Below, piece by piece: positions 39,961 through 47,874 of a stretch of 64,000 bases of DNA (position 1 is its first letter; every line of letters starts with the position of its first letter). Under the pieces are notes generated by a model. That model was not told where the DNA came from and ran no database searches. It saw only the letters and a list, made by a program, of their open reading frames with translations. The translations under genes and the position numbers were made by a program. Source of the stretch: Herminiimonas sp. Its GTDB lineage: Bacteria > Pseudomonadota > Gammaproteobacteria > Burkholderiales > Burkholderiaceae_D. The stretch covers positions 1 to 64,000 of the forward strand of contig JAQGMR010000006.1 in NCBI GenBank assembly GCA_028292265.1, in the 5' to 3' direction.

Positions 39961-41022
39961 ATGAACAGTCGTGAAACGAACGTTGAACCGCGGGGAAAGC
40001 CGCATCCTCATGGGAAAGCCCACGAAGGTGCGGCAGTGCATGGCGGCCGTCGAATCTCCGTCGCCCCGATGATGGACTGGACTGATCGGCATTGCCGCAT
40101 GTTCCATCGCCAGATCACGCGGCACACCTGGCTCTACACTGAAATGGTCACCACAGGTGCGCTTCTGCACGGCAGCGTCGGTCGCCATCTTGACTTCAGC
40201 GATGAGGAGCATCCCCTCGCGCTCCAACTCGGCGGCAGCGAGCCGGATGCGCTTGCCGATTGTGCACGGCTTGGGGCGCAGTGGGGCTACGATGAAATTA
40301 ACCTGAACTGCGGATGCCCCTCGGAGCGGGTGCAAAAAGGCGCCTTCGGCGCATGCCTGATGTCCGAGCCCCAACTCGTCGCGGATTGCGTCGCCGCGAT
40401 GCGGGATGCGGTCGACATCGATATTACAGTCAAGCATCGCATCGGCATCGACCACGGCGAGTCCTATGATTTCGTTCGTGATTTCGTCGGCACGGTTGCC
40501 GCCGCTGGATGCAGCACGTTCATCGTGCATGCCCGCAATGCTGTGCTCAAGGGCCTGAGTCCAAAACAGAATCGGGAGATTCCGCCGCTGCGGCGCGAGG
40601 TCGCCTGGCAACTCAAGCGCGATTTCCCTGCGCTGGAGATCGTTGTCAACGGCGGGTATCAAACCGTTACCGAAATCGACGAGGCATTGCTGCACGTCGA
40701 TGGCGTCATGCTGGGCCGCGAGGCCTATCACAACCCGTATATGATGGCTGCCTTTGATGCGCGTTACTACGGCGACGGCCATGCAGTGCCAAGCCGTATC
40801 GACGTGCTGCAAGCGATGCAATCCTATATTGCGCGGCAGCTCGCTGACAGCGCCGGCAAGGGCTTGAAACTCAACAGCATTACGCGCCATATACTGGGCT
40901 TGATGGCTGGGCTTCCGGGCGCGCGCGCCTTCCGCCAGACGCTGTCCGACTCACGGCTTCTGTCGAACGGCGATCCAGCATTGTTGCTTGAAGCATTCGA
41001 ACGTATGCCCAAGGCGGCATAG
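39961..41022 (+). CDS. dusA: tRNA-dihydrouridine(20/20a) synthase DusA
   Basis: A 353-residue FMN-dependent enzyme that reduces uridines 20/20a in the D-loop of tRNA. Motifs: ISVAPMMDWTDRHCR at the FMN site, TEMVTTGALLHG, the catalytic Cys in NLNCGCPSERVQKGAFGACLM, KHRIGID, and IVVNGGYQTVTEI. An in-frame ATG at 39937 would add eight residues; the upstream open frame to 39802 looks non-conserved. The start at 39961 has a weak GAAG element. It reads the same way as the phosphodiesterase, 246 bases away, probably with its own promoter. Confidence 0.94.
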   Translation: MNSRETNVEPRGKPHPHGKAHEGAAVHGGRRISVAPMMDWTDRHCRMFHRQITRHTWLYTEMVTTGALLHGSVGRHLDFSDEEHPLALQLGGSEPDALADCARLGAQWGYDEINLNCGCPSERVQKGAFGACLMSEPQLVADCVAAMRDAVDIDITVKHRIGIDHGESYDFVRDFVGTVAAAGCSTFIVHARNAVLKGLSPKQNREIPPLRREVAWQLKRDFPALEIVVNGGYQTVTEIDEALLHVDGVMLGREAYHNPYMMAAFDARYYGDGHAVPSRIDVLQAMQSYIARQLADSAGKGLKLNSITRHILGLMAGLPGARAFRQTLSDSRLLSNGDPALLLEAFERMPKAA

Positions 41023-41349
41023 GTACCAGTTCGCTTCGCGGTCATCCAGGTCTGGGGCACAGTGGCGCCAGCCGATACGCCAACATTGCACTCAAGATAA
41101 ATCGTCTCCAGGCATCCGGCACGACAACCGTGTAACGGTTACGCAATCATGCATTTTTTCTAATAAATTGCGCGTCTTGAAGGCATGCATGCGCCTTCGT
41201 TGCCCACAACCGTTGCCGAGGGGATTGGCACAACTCCTGCGTTTTCCTTCCGGGGTAAAGCGACTCCGAACTTCGTGAAACTTATCGAATCGCTTGGAGT
41301 CAAGGGTATCTGTATGGACGGATAAACAATTCTTCTGAAAGGAACTGCA
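41023..41349. other. Intergenic region before the lipoprotein gene
   Basis: 327 bases with no supported gene. A strong ribosome binding site (GAAAGGAAC, 41337-41345) precedes the next start. I could not assign a promoter with confidence. Confidence 0.4.
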
Positions 41350-41793
41350 ATGAATTCGATACTCAAAACTAGCATTGTCCTCGCCGCCAGCGTCATGACA
41401 ATGGCGATCGCAGGATGCAACAAGTCAGGATCAGATTCACCAGCAGGCGCGAGCGGCAGCAGCGGCGCTTCCGGTTCCTCAATGGGCGGCGGCAGTGCCG
41501 GGTCCTCGGGCTCCGCAGGTTCGTCGGGTGCGGCCGGCGGCTCCAGCGCTAGCCCCTCCGCTTCGCCATCATCGCCTTCGTCGTCCTCTTCTCCCTCGTC
41601 GCCCTCATCGTCCTCGTCCGCTTCACCTTCGTCGTCCTCGACATCCCCAAGTTCGTCTGGATCGTCGGACGCTGGCGCGAGCGGCTCAAGCTCCGGTGCC
41701 GGGTCTGCTGCTGGCGGCACGCCAGGCAGCACCAGCACCTCGCCATCCGGCGCATCGGGCGCATCGGGTGCCGCAGGGGGCGCCAGCAAGTAA
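41350..41793 (+). CDS. Ser/Gly/Pro-rich lipoprotein
   Basis: A 147-residue protein with a lipoprotein signal: MNSILKTSIVLAASVMTM then the lipobox IAGC, Cys24 being the lipidated residue, followed by NKSGSDSP. The rest is almost pure Ser, Gly, Ala and Pro with runs such as SSPSSSSSPSSPSSSSSASP. No folded domain is visible. It is predicted to be anchored to the inner or outer membrane facing the periplasm, perhaps as a flexible tether or spacer; that is inference. A hairpin lies just after the stop. The acidic open frame on the opposite strand is a codon-bias shadow. Confidence 0.75.
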   Translation: MNSILKTSIVLAASVMTMAIAGCNKSGSDSPAGASGSSGASGSSMGGGSAGSSGSAGSSGAAGGSSASPSASPSSPSSSSSPSSPSSSSSASPSSSSTSPSSSGSSDAGASGSSSGAGSAAGGTPGSTSTSPSGASGASGAAGGASK

Positions 41794-41800
41794 GCTTGAG

Positions 41801-41822
41801 CGAGCCACCGTCCGGTGGCTCG
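41801..41822 (+). terminator. Hairpin after the lipoprotein gene
   Basis: CGAGCCACC-GTCC-GGTGGCTCG, a perfect 9-bp stem with a 4-nt loop, 7 bases after the stop codon, with no T-run. It is a possible Rho-independent-like or mRNA-protecting 3' hairpin. Confidence 0.55.
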
Positions 41823-42149
41823 GTACCACGCGTCGGGGACCGCGGGCCTGCGGGCCGGCCGTCGAGCCACCACCGCTTGCCAGGACGGCCCGGGGCTTTC
41901 CTGGACTGGGCGATCAGCACTGCGGCCCGAAAGCCTGCGGCGCTGATGTGCCGCTAGCGTACCGACGCGCCTGACTTTTTCAAACGACGCGCTCGGTCTA
42001 CTCCGTCGTGTCACTCTCTAAAACTTTCCCACTGCCATCCCGAGTAATCCGGCTTTCAGTCACGCGTGACTTGAGCCTTCTCAAGCGACGCCTCTCTCGA
42101 TTCGCGACACTGATCCATTACACTGGAAAAATAGGCTGCAACCGACTCC
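41823..42149. other. Intergenic region before the response regulator
   Basis: About 330 bases without a supported gene. Nothing else recognised; no clear -35/-10 boxes. Confidence 0.35.
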
Positions 42150-43568
42150 ATGCCCCATGCACTAATCGTCGACGACGACACCAACACCCGTGAAGCGTTG
42201 GCCGAAATCATCCGCGCGGAGGGCTTTTCCCTTGCCATTGCAGGCAACATTCAGGAAGCCCAGCGCCAGATTGCCATCCGCAGCCCTGACATAGTCCTGA
42301 TAGATCTCCGCCTTCCAGACGGCAACGGAATGGATCTTTTCAAGGAATATGAGTCACGGCCAAGTATGGAGGTGGTGTTGATTACGGGCCACGCCAGCGT
42401 TGAAACCGCAGTGGAGGCGCTACGTCTCGGCGCCGCTGATTACCTTACCAAGCCTATCAATATTCGCCGCCTGCGGGGCCTGCTGTCCCGGGTGCCGCGC
42501 GCGGTTGACCTGAAAAGCGAGATTGGCGTACTGCGCAGCGAACTGCAGCGGCTTGGGCATTTCGGCTCAATGCTGGGCGCATCGCCTGCCATGCAGAAGC
42601 TTTACAACCATATCGGGCGCGTCGCGCCAACTGAAGCCACAGTGCTGTTGATAGGGGAAAGCGGCACCGGCAAGGAGTTGGCGGCACAGACAATTCATGC
42701 GCTCAGCCTGCGTTCGAAGCATCCATTCCTGCCAGTAAATTGCGGGGCCATCTCGCCCCACCTTATAGAAAGCGAAATTTTCGGACATGAAAAAGGCAGC
42801 TTTACGGGCGCGGACCGCCAGCACAAGGGTTACTTCGAGCGCGCCAATGGCGGCACGCTTTTTCTCGATGAGATCACCGAGATGCCGCCCGAACTGCAGG
42901 TCAAGCTTCTGCGCGTACTTGAAACGTCCGCCTTGATGCGGATCGGCAGCAATCAGGAAATCGAAACCGACGTTCGGGTCATCGCAGCCACTAACCGCGA
43001 TCCTGAAGAAGCGATCCGTGAAGGCAAGCTGCGGCTTGACCTGTACCACCGGCTCAATGTTTTCCCGCTTAAAATTCCGCCATTACGGGAACGCGGTGCA
43101 GACGTCGAATTGCTGGCACAGCATTTGCTCAGTCAGTTCAACGCCGAGCATGGCACCGCAAAACACTTAACCCCTGATGCCTGTGAGGCGCTCGCCACTT
43201 ATGCCTGGCCAGGTAACGTACGCGAATTGCGCAATCGAATGCAGCGCGCCTACATACTCTCCGACGGTGTCATCGACGCCGCGGCCCTCACTCCAGCGGT
43301 TACAGCGGCGCCGGCGAGCACCGGCCGGACATTGGCCATCTCCGTTGGCAGTTCGCTGGCCGACGCCGATCGCAAGCTGATCTTCGCCACGCTGGACCTG
43401 TGTGGGGGCGTCAAGAAGCGCGCCGCCGACCTGCTGGGAATCAGCCTCAAGACCTTGTATAACCGGCTCGAAGAGTATGGGGCTGGCGATTCGGAAAAGA
43501 GCAAGCCAATGCCCGATCCGCCGCCGCGCGGCATGCCGCCGGCGCAAAACGGCGGGCACGCCGCCTAG
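42150..43568 (+). CDS. NtrC-family sigma-54-dependent response regulator
   Basis: A 472-residue three-domain activator. The receiver (1-~120) has phospho-acceptor Asp52 in VLIDLRLPDGNG and Lys101 in YLTKPIN. The AAA+ domain (~140-375) has Walker A GESGTGKE (169-176), the sigma-54 contact loop GSFTGA (216-221; Ser replaces the usual Ala at position 2), and Walker B TLFLDEI. The C-terminal Fis-type HTH sits near 415-440 (KKRAADLLGISLKTLYNRL). It should activate sigma-54 promoters when phosphorylated. It is convergent with the hybrid kinase 26 bases away, a likely partner. Target genes are unknown. Confidence 0.9.
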   Translation: MPHALIVDDDTNTREALAEIIRAEGFSLAIAGNIQEAQRQIAIRSPDIVLIDLRLPDGNGMDLFKEYESRPSMEVVLITGHASVETAVEALRLGAADYLTKPINIRRLRGLLSRVPRAVDLKSEIGVLRSELQRLGHFGSMLGASPAMQKLYNHIGRVAPTEATVLLIGESGTGKELAAQTIHALSLRSKHPFLPVNCGAISPHLIESEIFGHEKGSFTGADRQHKGYFERANGGTLFLDEITEMPPELQVKLLRVLETSALMRIGSNQEIETDVRVIAATNRDPEEAIREGKLRLDLYHRLNVFPLKIPPLRERGADVELLAQHLLSQFNAEHGTAKHLTPDACEALATYAWPGNVRELRNRMQRAYILSDGVIDAAALTPAVTAAPASTGRTLAISVGSSLADADRKLIFATLDLCGGVKKRAADLLGISLKTLYNRLEEYGAGDSEKSKPMPDPPPRGMPPAQNGGHAA

Positions 43569-43594
43569 TAACCTGCAGCGGCCCGGGTCGCTTG

Positions 43595-44947
43595 TTACAT
43601 CGAATCGCCGCGATCTGACATCATCGCAATCACCACAATCAGTTCGTCAGGGGCGATCGGTTTTGCCATATGCATCTGGAAGCCGGCGGTGAGGGCGCGC
43701 ATCCTGTCTTCGCGCTGCGAAAAGGCGGTCACGGCCAGGGCCGGCATGTGCTTCAAGGGTTGCTTTCCTTCCGGTGTTTTCCAGGCGCGCAGCTTGCGCA
43801 ATACCGTGTAGCCGTCTTCACCCGGCATCGCGATGTCGCAAACCAGTACGTCTGGCATCTCGGTTATTTCGGCAGCCGCCAGCCAGTCGAACGCAGCGCG
43901 CGCGGATGATGGCGCGACCACATTGGCACCGGCGGAGCCCAGCAACGTGCCCAGCGATTCACGCGCTTCAAGCTGGTCGTCAATCACCATGACCTTCAAG
44001 CCCTCCAGCGACGGCAGACTGGCATCCCGATCCCTTTGAAGCAGGGTCGGCGCCGAATCCTTGCGCAGAGGCAGTATGACGCTGAATTCGCTGCCTCGAC
44101 CCAGGCCATCACTTCGGGCCGAGGCTCGACCGCCATGCAGCTCAGTCAGGTGCCGTACCAGGAACAGGCCAAGGCCGAGGCCGGACTGGCGCCGCGTACT
44201 CGACGTGTCCTCCTGGCTGAAGCGGTCGAACAGGTGGGGCAGGAACTCCGGCGCGATGCCGGCACCATCATCGACAACACGAATAGTCACCTCGCCGTCG
44301 CCGACCGCCGTGTGCACAGCGACATTGCCGCCTTCCGCCGAAAACTTGATTCCGTTGGAGAGAAGATTCCAGAAAATTTGCTGCAGGCGATCTGCATCGC
44401 CTTCTATCTGTTCGTTTGAAACTTCGTGGTGCGTCACAACGGAGATGTGCTTTTCTGCCGCCGCGCTGCGCAGGCTTTCCACTGCAGCATGCAGCACCGG
44501 CAGCAGCGCGACAGGCTGAATCACCAGGCGCAACTTGCCGCTCATCATGCGTGTCACATCGAGCAAATCTTCAATCAGGCGCACCTGCTGGCCTATACCG
44601 GTACGAATTCCTTTCAGGGCGCGCTGCACCAGCGCGTTGCCCGCGGAACCGTCGACTTGGCTTTCCAGGACGTGCGCCCAGCTTTGAATGCCGTTTAGCG
44701 GCGCGCGGAGCTCATGCGACACGATTGCCAGGAATTCATCCCTGGCGCGGGCCGCGGTTTCTGCTTGCCTTCGCGCGGCCCGCTCGCCGGCAAGCAGTTC
44801 TTCGTAGCTCTGAATATCTTCGGGCACGCTGGCGGCGGCAGGCTTTGTGCCGGGCTGTTGTGCGATGTCGGGATTGCTCGCGACAGAAGGGCGCGGCAGA
44901 GGGCCTGGCGAGATATCGGCGGCTGTCGACGACATGTCTTGCCGCAT
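43595..44947 (-). CDS. Hybrid sensor histidine kinase with C-terminal receiver
   Basis: A 450-residue protein when started at 44947, chosen for the AAGGA element 7 bases upstream; an ATG at 44986 would add 13 residues. Domains: a Pro/Ala-rich disordered N-terminus (~1-45), a short coiled coil (~46-70, YEELLAGERAARRQAETAARA), and HisKA with phospho-acceptor His78 in VSHELRAPLNGIQ. HATPase follows (NLLSNGIKFSAEGG, DDGAGIAP, GLGLGLFLVRHL), then a receiver with Asp371 in VLVCDIAMPGEDGY. There is no membrane segment or PAS domain, so it is cytoplasmic and its input is unknown. It may phosphorylate the convergent NtrC-like regulator. Confidence 0.88.
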   Translation of the reverse strand: MRQDMSSTAADISPGPLPRPSVASNPDIAQQPGTKPAAASVPEDIQSYEELLAGERAARRQAETAARARDEFLAIVSHELRAPLNGIQSWAHVLESQVDGSAGNALVQRALKGIRTGIGQQVRLIEDLLDVTRMMSGKLRLVIQPVALLPVLHAAVESLRSAAAEKHISVVTHHEVSNEQIEGDADRLQQIFWNLLSNGIKFSAEGGNVAVHTAVGDGEVTIRVVDDGAGIAPEFLPHLFDRFSQEDTSSTRRQSGLGLGLFLVRHLTELHGGRASARSDGLGRGSEFSVILPLRKDSAPTLLQRDRDASLPSLEGLKVMVIDDQLEARESLGTLLGSAGANVVAPSSARAAFDWLAAAEITEMPDVLVCDIAMPGEDGYTVLRKLRAWKTPEGKQPLKHMPALAVTAFSQREDRMRALTAGFQMHMAKPIAPDELIVVIAMMSDRGDSM

Positions 44948-45687
44948 CGGTTCCTTTGGCAGCGGAGACGGTTTTGGTTCCTGCATGTTGGAGGCGTGAG
45001 AAGCAGCATGCCGCACGATTGAATGCCCAATGCATGTTCCGCGGCACAAGGTGGCGAAGCAGAAAACGTACCGGGCGGAACAGCAACGCCAAGCGCCGCA
45101 TTGCCGTTGTGCAGAGTGGCTCTAACCCAGGCTGCGTTTGATATCAGCATAGGGAAATCGCGCGACGCATGCCGGACCGGCTCTGGCTTGCAATCGTTTC
45201 CGCCTGCCGCCGCAATGCAGGTTCTGGATGTCTATGTCTGTATGTCCATTTCTTGCGGCCCTTCAAGGCATTCCGACGCCAAGTGAACAAAATGATCGAC
45301 ACCTGCGATTTTTCGCTAGCGGCTCTGCGGTCTGAGCGTCGACGTAAAGGGCGCAAGTCCGCCAGCGTGGTGTCGCAGGCGCCTCGCGTTGTATCAATTA
45401 CCGCAGTCGGTAAAAGTTGCGCGCGTTGAGAAACGAAATGGGCTTTGACAATAACCGCGGCGACGGCCGTTTCGACGCTGAACCTGACTCGAAATACCCC
45501 AGCGCCGCGTACAGTGCGGCAGAAATCCGGACCGACTTGCACACCAATAAATGGCTCTTCACACAATGTCGCCGCCAGCCAGACCAAGCCCTCAACCAGG
45601 CTGCGGTCTGGCGGCTCCAGACGCCGCAGAAGTGCTTCTTGCAGCCTCCAGGACGTCGCCGGTCGCGCCGGCTAATCCGGACCCCCT

Positions 45688-45701
45688 GGCGAAATTTCGC
45701 C
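45688..45701. repeat. 14-bp perfect palindrome GGCGAAATTTCGCC
   Basis: Perfectly symmetric, 86 bases before the glycosyltransferase start; candidate dimeric-regulator operator. Confidence 0.5.
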
Positions 45702-45721
45702 GAACCGCTGGCGCCAGCGTT

Positions 45722-45747
45722 CCGGCCAGGCAGTCGTGCCTGGCCGG
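45722..45747. repeat. 11-bp-stem hairpin upstream of the glycosyltransferase
   Basis: CCGGCCAGGCA-GTCG-TGCCTGGCCGG, perfect arms and a 4-nt loop, ends ~40 bases before the start codon. No T-run follows, so it is a leader hairpin or an operator. Confidence 0.6.
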
Positions 45748-45786
45748 TCGAAGCCGCCCCTTCAGATAGCAGTACAAGGAGATCGC

Positions 45787-47001
45787 ATGACCGCAATTAT
45801 TGTTTTTTCCCATCTGCGTTGGGACTTTGTCCTTCAGCGACCACAGCACCTGCTGTCGAAGCTAGCGCAAGACTACCAGGTCCTGTTTGTCGAAGAGCCG
45901 ATCCATGATGCGCACGGCACGCATTGGGTCCTGTCCAACCCCGAACCGAACATCACCGTTTGCCAGCCGCATACGACAGTCTCCATGCCGGGATTCCACG
46001 ACGACCAGCTGCCACAGTTACGCCAGCTCGTCCGCCAACTGGTCTCCGACCACGAGGATCACATGGTGTGGTTCTACACGCCCATGGCGCTACCGCTCTT
46101 GCAGGAGCTGCAGCCGCGCGCCGTGATATACGATTGCATGGATGAGCTGTCTGCCTTCCGTAACGCGCCCAAGCAGTTGCTGCAGCGGGAAAGCGGGCTG
46201 CTTAAGGTGGCTGACATTGTTTTCACTGGCGGGCCGAGCCTCTACCGCGCCAAGCGCGACCGTCATGCCAACGTGCATTGCTTCCCCAGCAGCGTGGACG
46301 TCACCCACTTCAAAACCGCCTTGGACCGTACCAATTCGCACCCGCTGCACAAGGATATCCCGGGCCCGCGGCTGGGCTTCTATGGCGTCATCGACGAGCG
46401 CTTCGATGCCGAGCTCATAGCCCGCGTTGCGGACGCCCATCCGCAGTGGCAGATTGTCATGGTGGGGCCTGTCGTCAAGGTCGATCCGGCATCGCTGCCG
46501 CAGCGCGACAACGTACATTACATGGGGCAGCAGCCCTATGCCGCCCTGCCCAATTTCCTGGCAGGTTGGGACGTTTGCCTGCTGCCGTTCGCGTTGAACG
46601 ATTCCACGCGGTTCATCAGCCCGACCAAGACCCTGGAGTACATGGCCGCCGAACTGCCGATCGTCAGTACGCCGGTCGCCGACGTCAAGGACATCTACAG
46701 CGACATCGTCTACATCGCTGAAGACAGCGTCGCATTTATCTCGGCCTGCGAGGCGGCGCTGCTGGAGTCACAAGAACAGCGAGCCGAAAAGATCGAGCGC
46801 ATGCGCAAGACGGTTTCCTCAACGTCATGGGCTGCGACGGCAGGCAAGATGCGCGAGTTGCTTGAAGCGCTGTGCGAGCGCAGCGTGCCGAGCGTTCGGG
46901 ACATGCCTGGCCAGTCGGGACGCGACGCTTTCCTTGCCAGCAGAAAGGCGGCCGAAGCCGTCACGTGGACTCGGCCGGCCAAGACCGCACTAGGGGAGTA
47001 G
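45787..47001 (+). CDS. Glycosyltransferase, GT-B fold (family 1/4-like)
   Basis: A 404-residue cytoplasmic enzyme. The start at 45787 has AGGAG 7 bases upstream. N-terminal motif IVFSHLRWDFVLQRPQHLLS is typical of a group that pairs with UDP-galactopyranose mutase or exopolysaccharide genes. IYDCMDELSAFRNAP and the C-terminal nucleotide-sugar motif with FISPTKTLEYMAAELPIVST (Glu of the E-x7-E-like element) follow. It transfers a sugar from a nucleotide-sugar donor to an unknown acceptor. It opens the rightward end of a glycan island but is followed by a convergent gene and a terminator. Confidence 0.82.
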   Translation: MTAIIVFSHLRWDFVLQRPQHLLSKLAQDYQVLFVEEPIHDAHGTHWVLSNPEPNITVCQPHTTVSMPGFHDDQLPQLRQLVRQLVSDHEDHMVWFYTPMALPLLQELQPRAVIYDCMDELSAFRNAPKQLLQRESGLLKVADIVFTGGPSLYRAKRDRHANVHCFPSSVDVTHFKTALDRTNSHPLHKDIPGPRLGFYGVIDERFDAELIARVADAHPQWQIVMVGPVVKVDPASLPQRDNVHYMGQQPYAALPNFLAGWDVCLLPFALNDSTRFISPTKTLEYMAAELPIVSTPVADVKDIYSDIVYIAEDSVAFISACEAALLESQEQRAEKIERMRKTVSSTSWAATAGKMRELLEALCERSVPSVRDMPGQSGRDAFLASRKAAEAVTWTRPAKTALGE

Positions 47002-47053
47002 CAGGACAGCGGGACCGGCAGAACAGCGGACCCGCAGAAGTCAGATTGGGAGC

Positions 47054-47113
47054 GCCAGCAAAAAGGCCAGATCTCGCCAGCAAAAAGGCCAGATCTCGGG
47101 ATCTGGCCTTTTT
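47054..47113. terminator. Terminator with a duplicated 5' arm
   Basis: Perfect 14-bp stem AAAAAGGCCAGATC / GATCTGGCCTTTTT (47082-47095 and 47100-47113) with a TCGG loop. A-run before and T-run after make it bidirectional between convergent genes. The 22-base sequence containing its left arm is present twice in tandem (47054-47075 and 47076-47097), so two alternative hairpins are possible. Confidence 0.9.
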
Positions 47114-47182
47114 GTCGAGGCGTTGTTGGACGACAGGCACGCGCCGCAAAAAAATGACCTCTCGCCGGCGACGAAGGCTGGG

Positions 47183-47734
47183 CTAGTGGTGCTGCATACG
47201 CGAGTGGCGAATTCCGCTGAATTCGAGCCGGTCTTCCTCGTAACCTTCGTCTGGCATGCCGAACTCACTGCGCAGTTCTGTCCTGCGGTGGCGGATGTCC
47301 TGTGCGAGTCCCCTCAGGTCGGCCGTGCAGGCCAGCATCGCGGGAAATACGTGCAGCCGTTCCTTTGCGATATGGTGCACGACGTATTCTCCCAACACGG
47401 TGAAGCAGGCATCGTAGCGATCGTCGCCAGCTTGCATGGACTCGATCTCCGCAATCAACTGCCGTACGGCCGTATGTTCTACCTGCGCTTCTTCCACCGG
47501 TTCCGATTCGTCCAGAACATTGGCAAGGGCCGGGTACAGGTATTCTTCTTCAACTTGCGCATGAATGACCAGTTCAGTGCATGCCGATTCCACCAGACAC
47601 TGCTTCGCTTCGTCGTTGTGGTCGCCGCGGATATGGCGAAACTCGGCGAACAATGCCAGGACCTTGTTGTGGTCTTCTTCGAGCAGGTCGATGATTTCGG
47701 ACGCCGCCGACGGGGCAGTTGCGGTTCGGGGCAT
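47183..47734 (-). CDS. Hemerythrin HHE cation-binding domain protein
   Basis: A 183-residue helical protein. The start at 47734 has GGAG 8 bases upstream; an in-frame ATG at 47821 would add a His-Ala-Ile repeat stretch. Iron-ligand pattern: His in LLEEDHNKVLALF, Glu/His in ELVIHAQVEEEYLYP, His in QVEHTAVRQLI, and His in VVHHIAKERLHVFP. Together these fit the two-iron hemerythrin fold. HHE proteins bind O2, NO or iron; the role here is unknown. It sits inside the glycan island but on the opposite strand from its left neighbour. Confidence 0.85.
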   Translation of the reverse strand: MPRTATAPSAASEIIDLLEEDHNKVLALFAEFRHIRGDHNDEAKQCLVESACTELVIHAQVEEEYLYPALANVLDESEPVEEAQVEHTAVRQLIAEIESMQAGDDRYDACFTVLGEYVVHHIAKERLHVFPAMLACTADLRGLAQDIRHRRTELRSEFGMPDEGYEEDRLEFSGIRHSRMQHH

Positions 47735-47761
47735 GGTTGTCTCCTGCGCTCTCATAGGAAT

Positions 47762-47788
47762 GGCATGAACGGCATGAATGGCATGAAT
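47762..47788. repeat. 9-base tandem repeat upstream of the hemerythrin gene
   Basis: Three consecutive copies of GGCATGAA(C/T), ending 27 bases from the hemerythrin start; a partial fourth (TGCATAA) follows. On the coding strand this reads as His-Ala-Ile repeats if translated. Such a repeat can expand or contract. Confidence 0.6.
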
Positions 47789-47874
47789 TGCATAAGCGGC
47801 GTTGCTGCAGTGAATTTTCAACCTATTGTACTTGCGCCGGGTTCAATGCAAAGCCGCTGGAGAGGTAAATCGCT

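Larger units (their letters stand above)
44948..45786. other. Long gene-poor stretch with two palindromes
   Basis: About 840 bases lie between the kinase (leftward) and the first glycosyltransferase (rightward). Open frames here have no recognisable features and conflict in codon use. Near the right end are two perfect palindromes, listed separately. I see no RNA gene I can name. Confidence 0.5.

Noticed and set aside
41160..42014. 284-codon open frame on the minus strand with an acidic Asp/Glu-rich product
   Set aside because: It lies antisense to the Ser/Gly/Pro-rich lipoprotein gene; the acidic composition is a codon shadow of Ser (TCG/TCC) runs.
45144..45587. 147-codon minus-strand frame in the gene-poor stretch
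   Set aside because: No recognisable motif, no ribosome binding site, competing frames on the other strand.
45417..45908. 163-codon plus-strand frame reaching into the glycosyltransferase gene
   Set aside because: Overlaps the real start of the glycosyltransferase in another frame and has no motifs.
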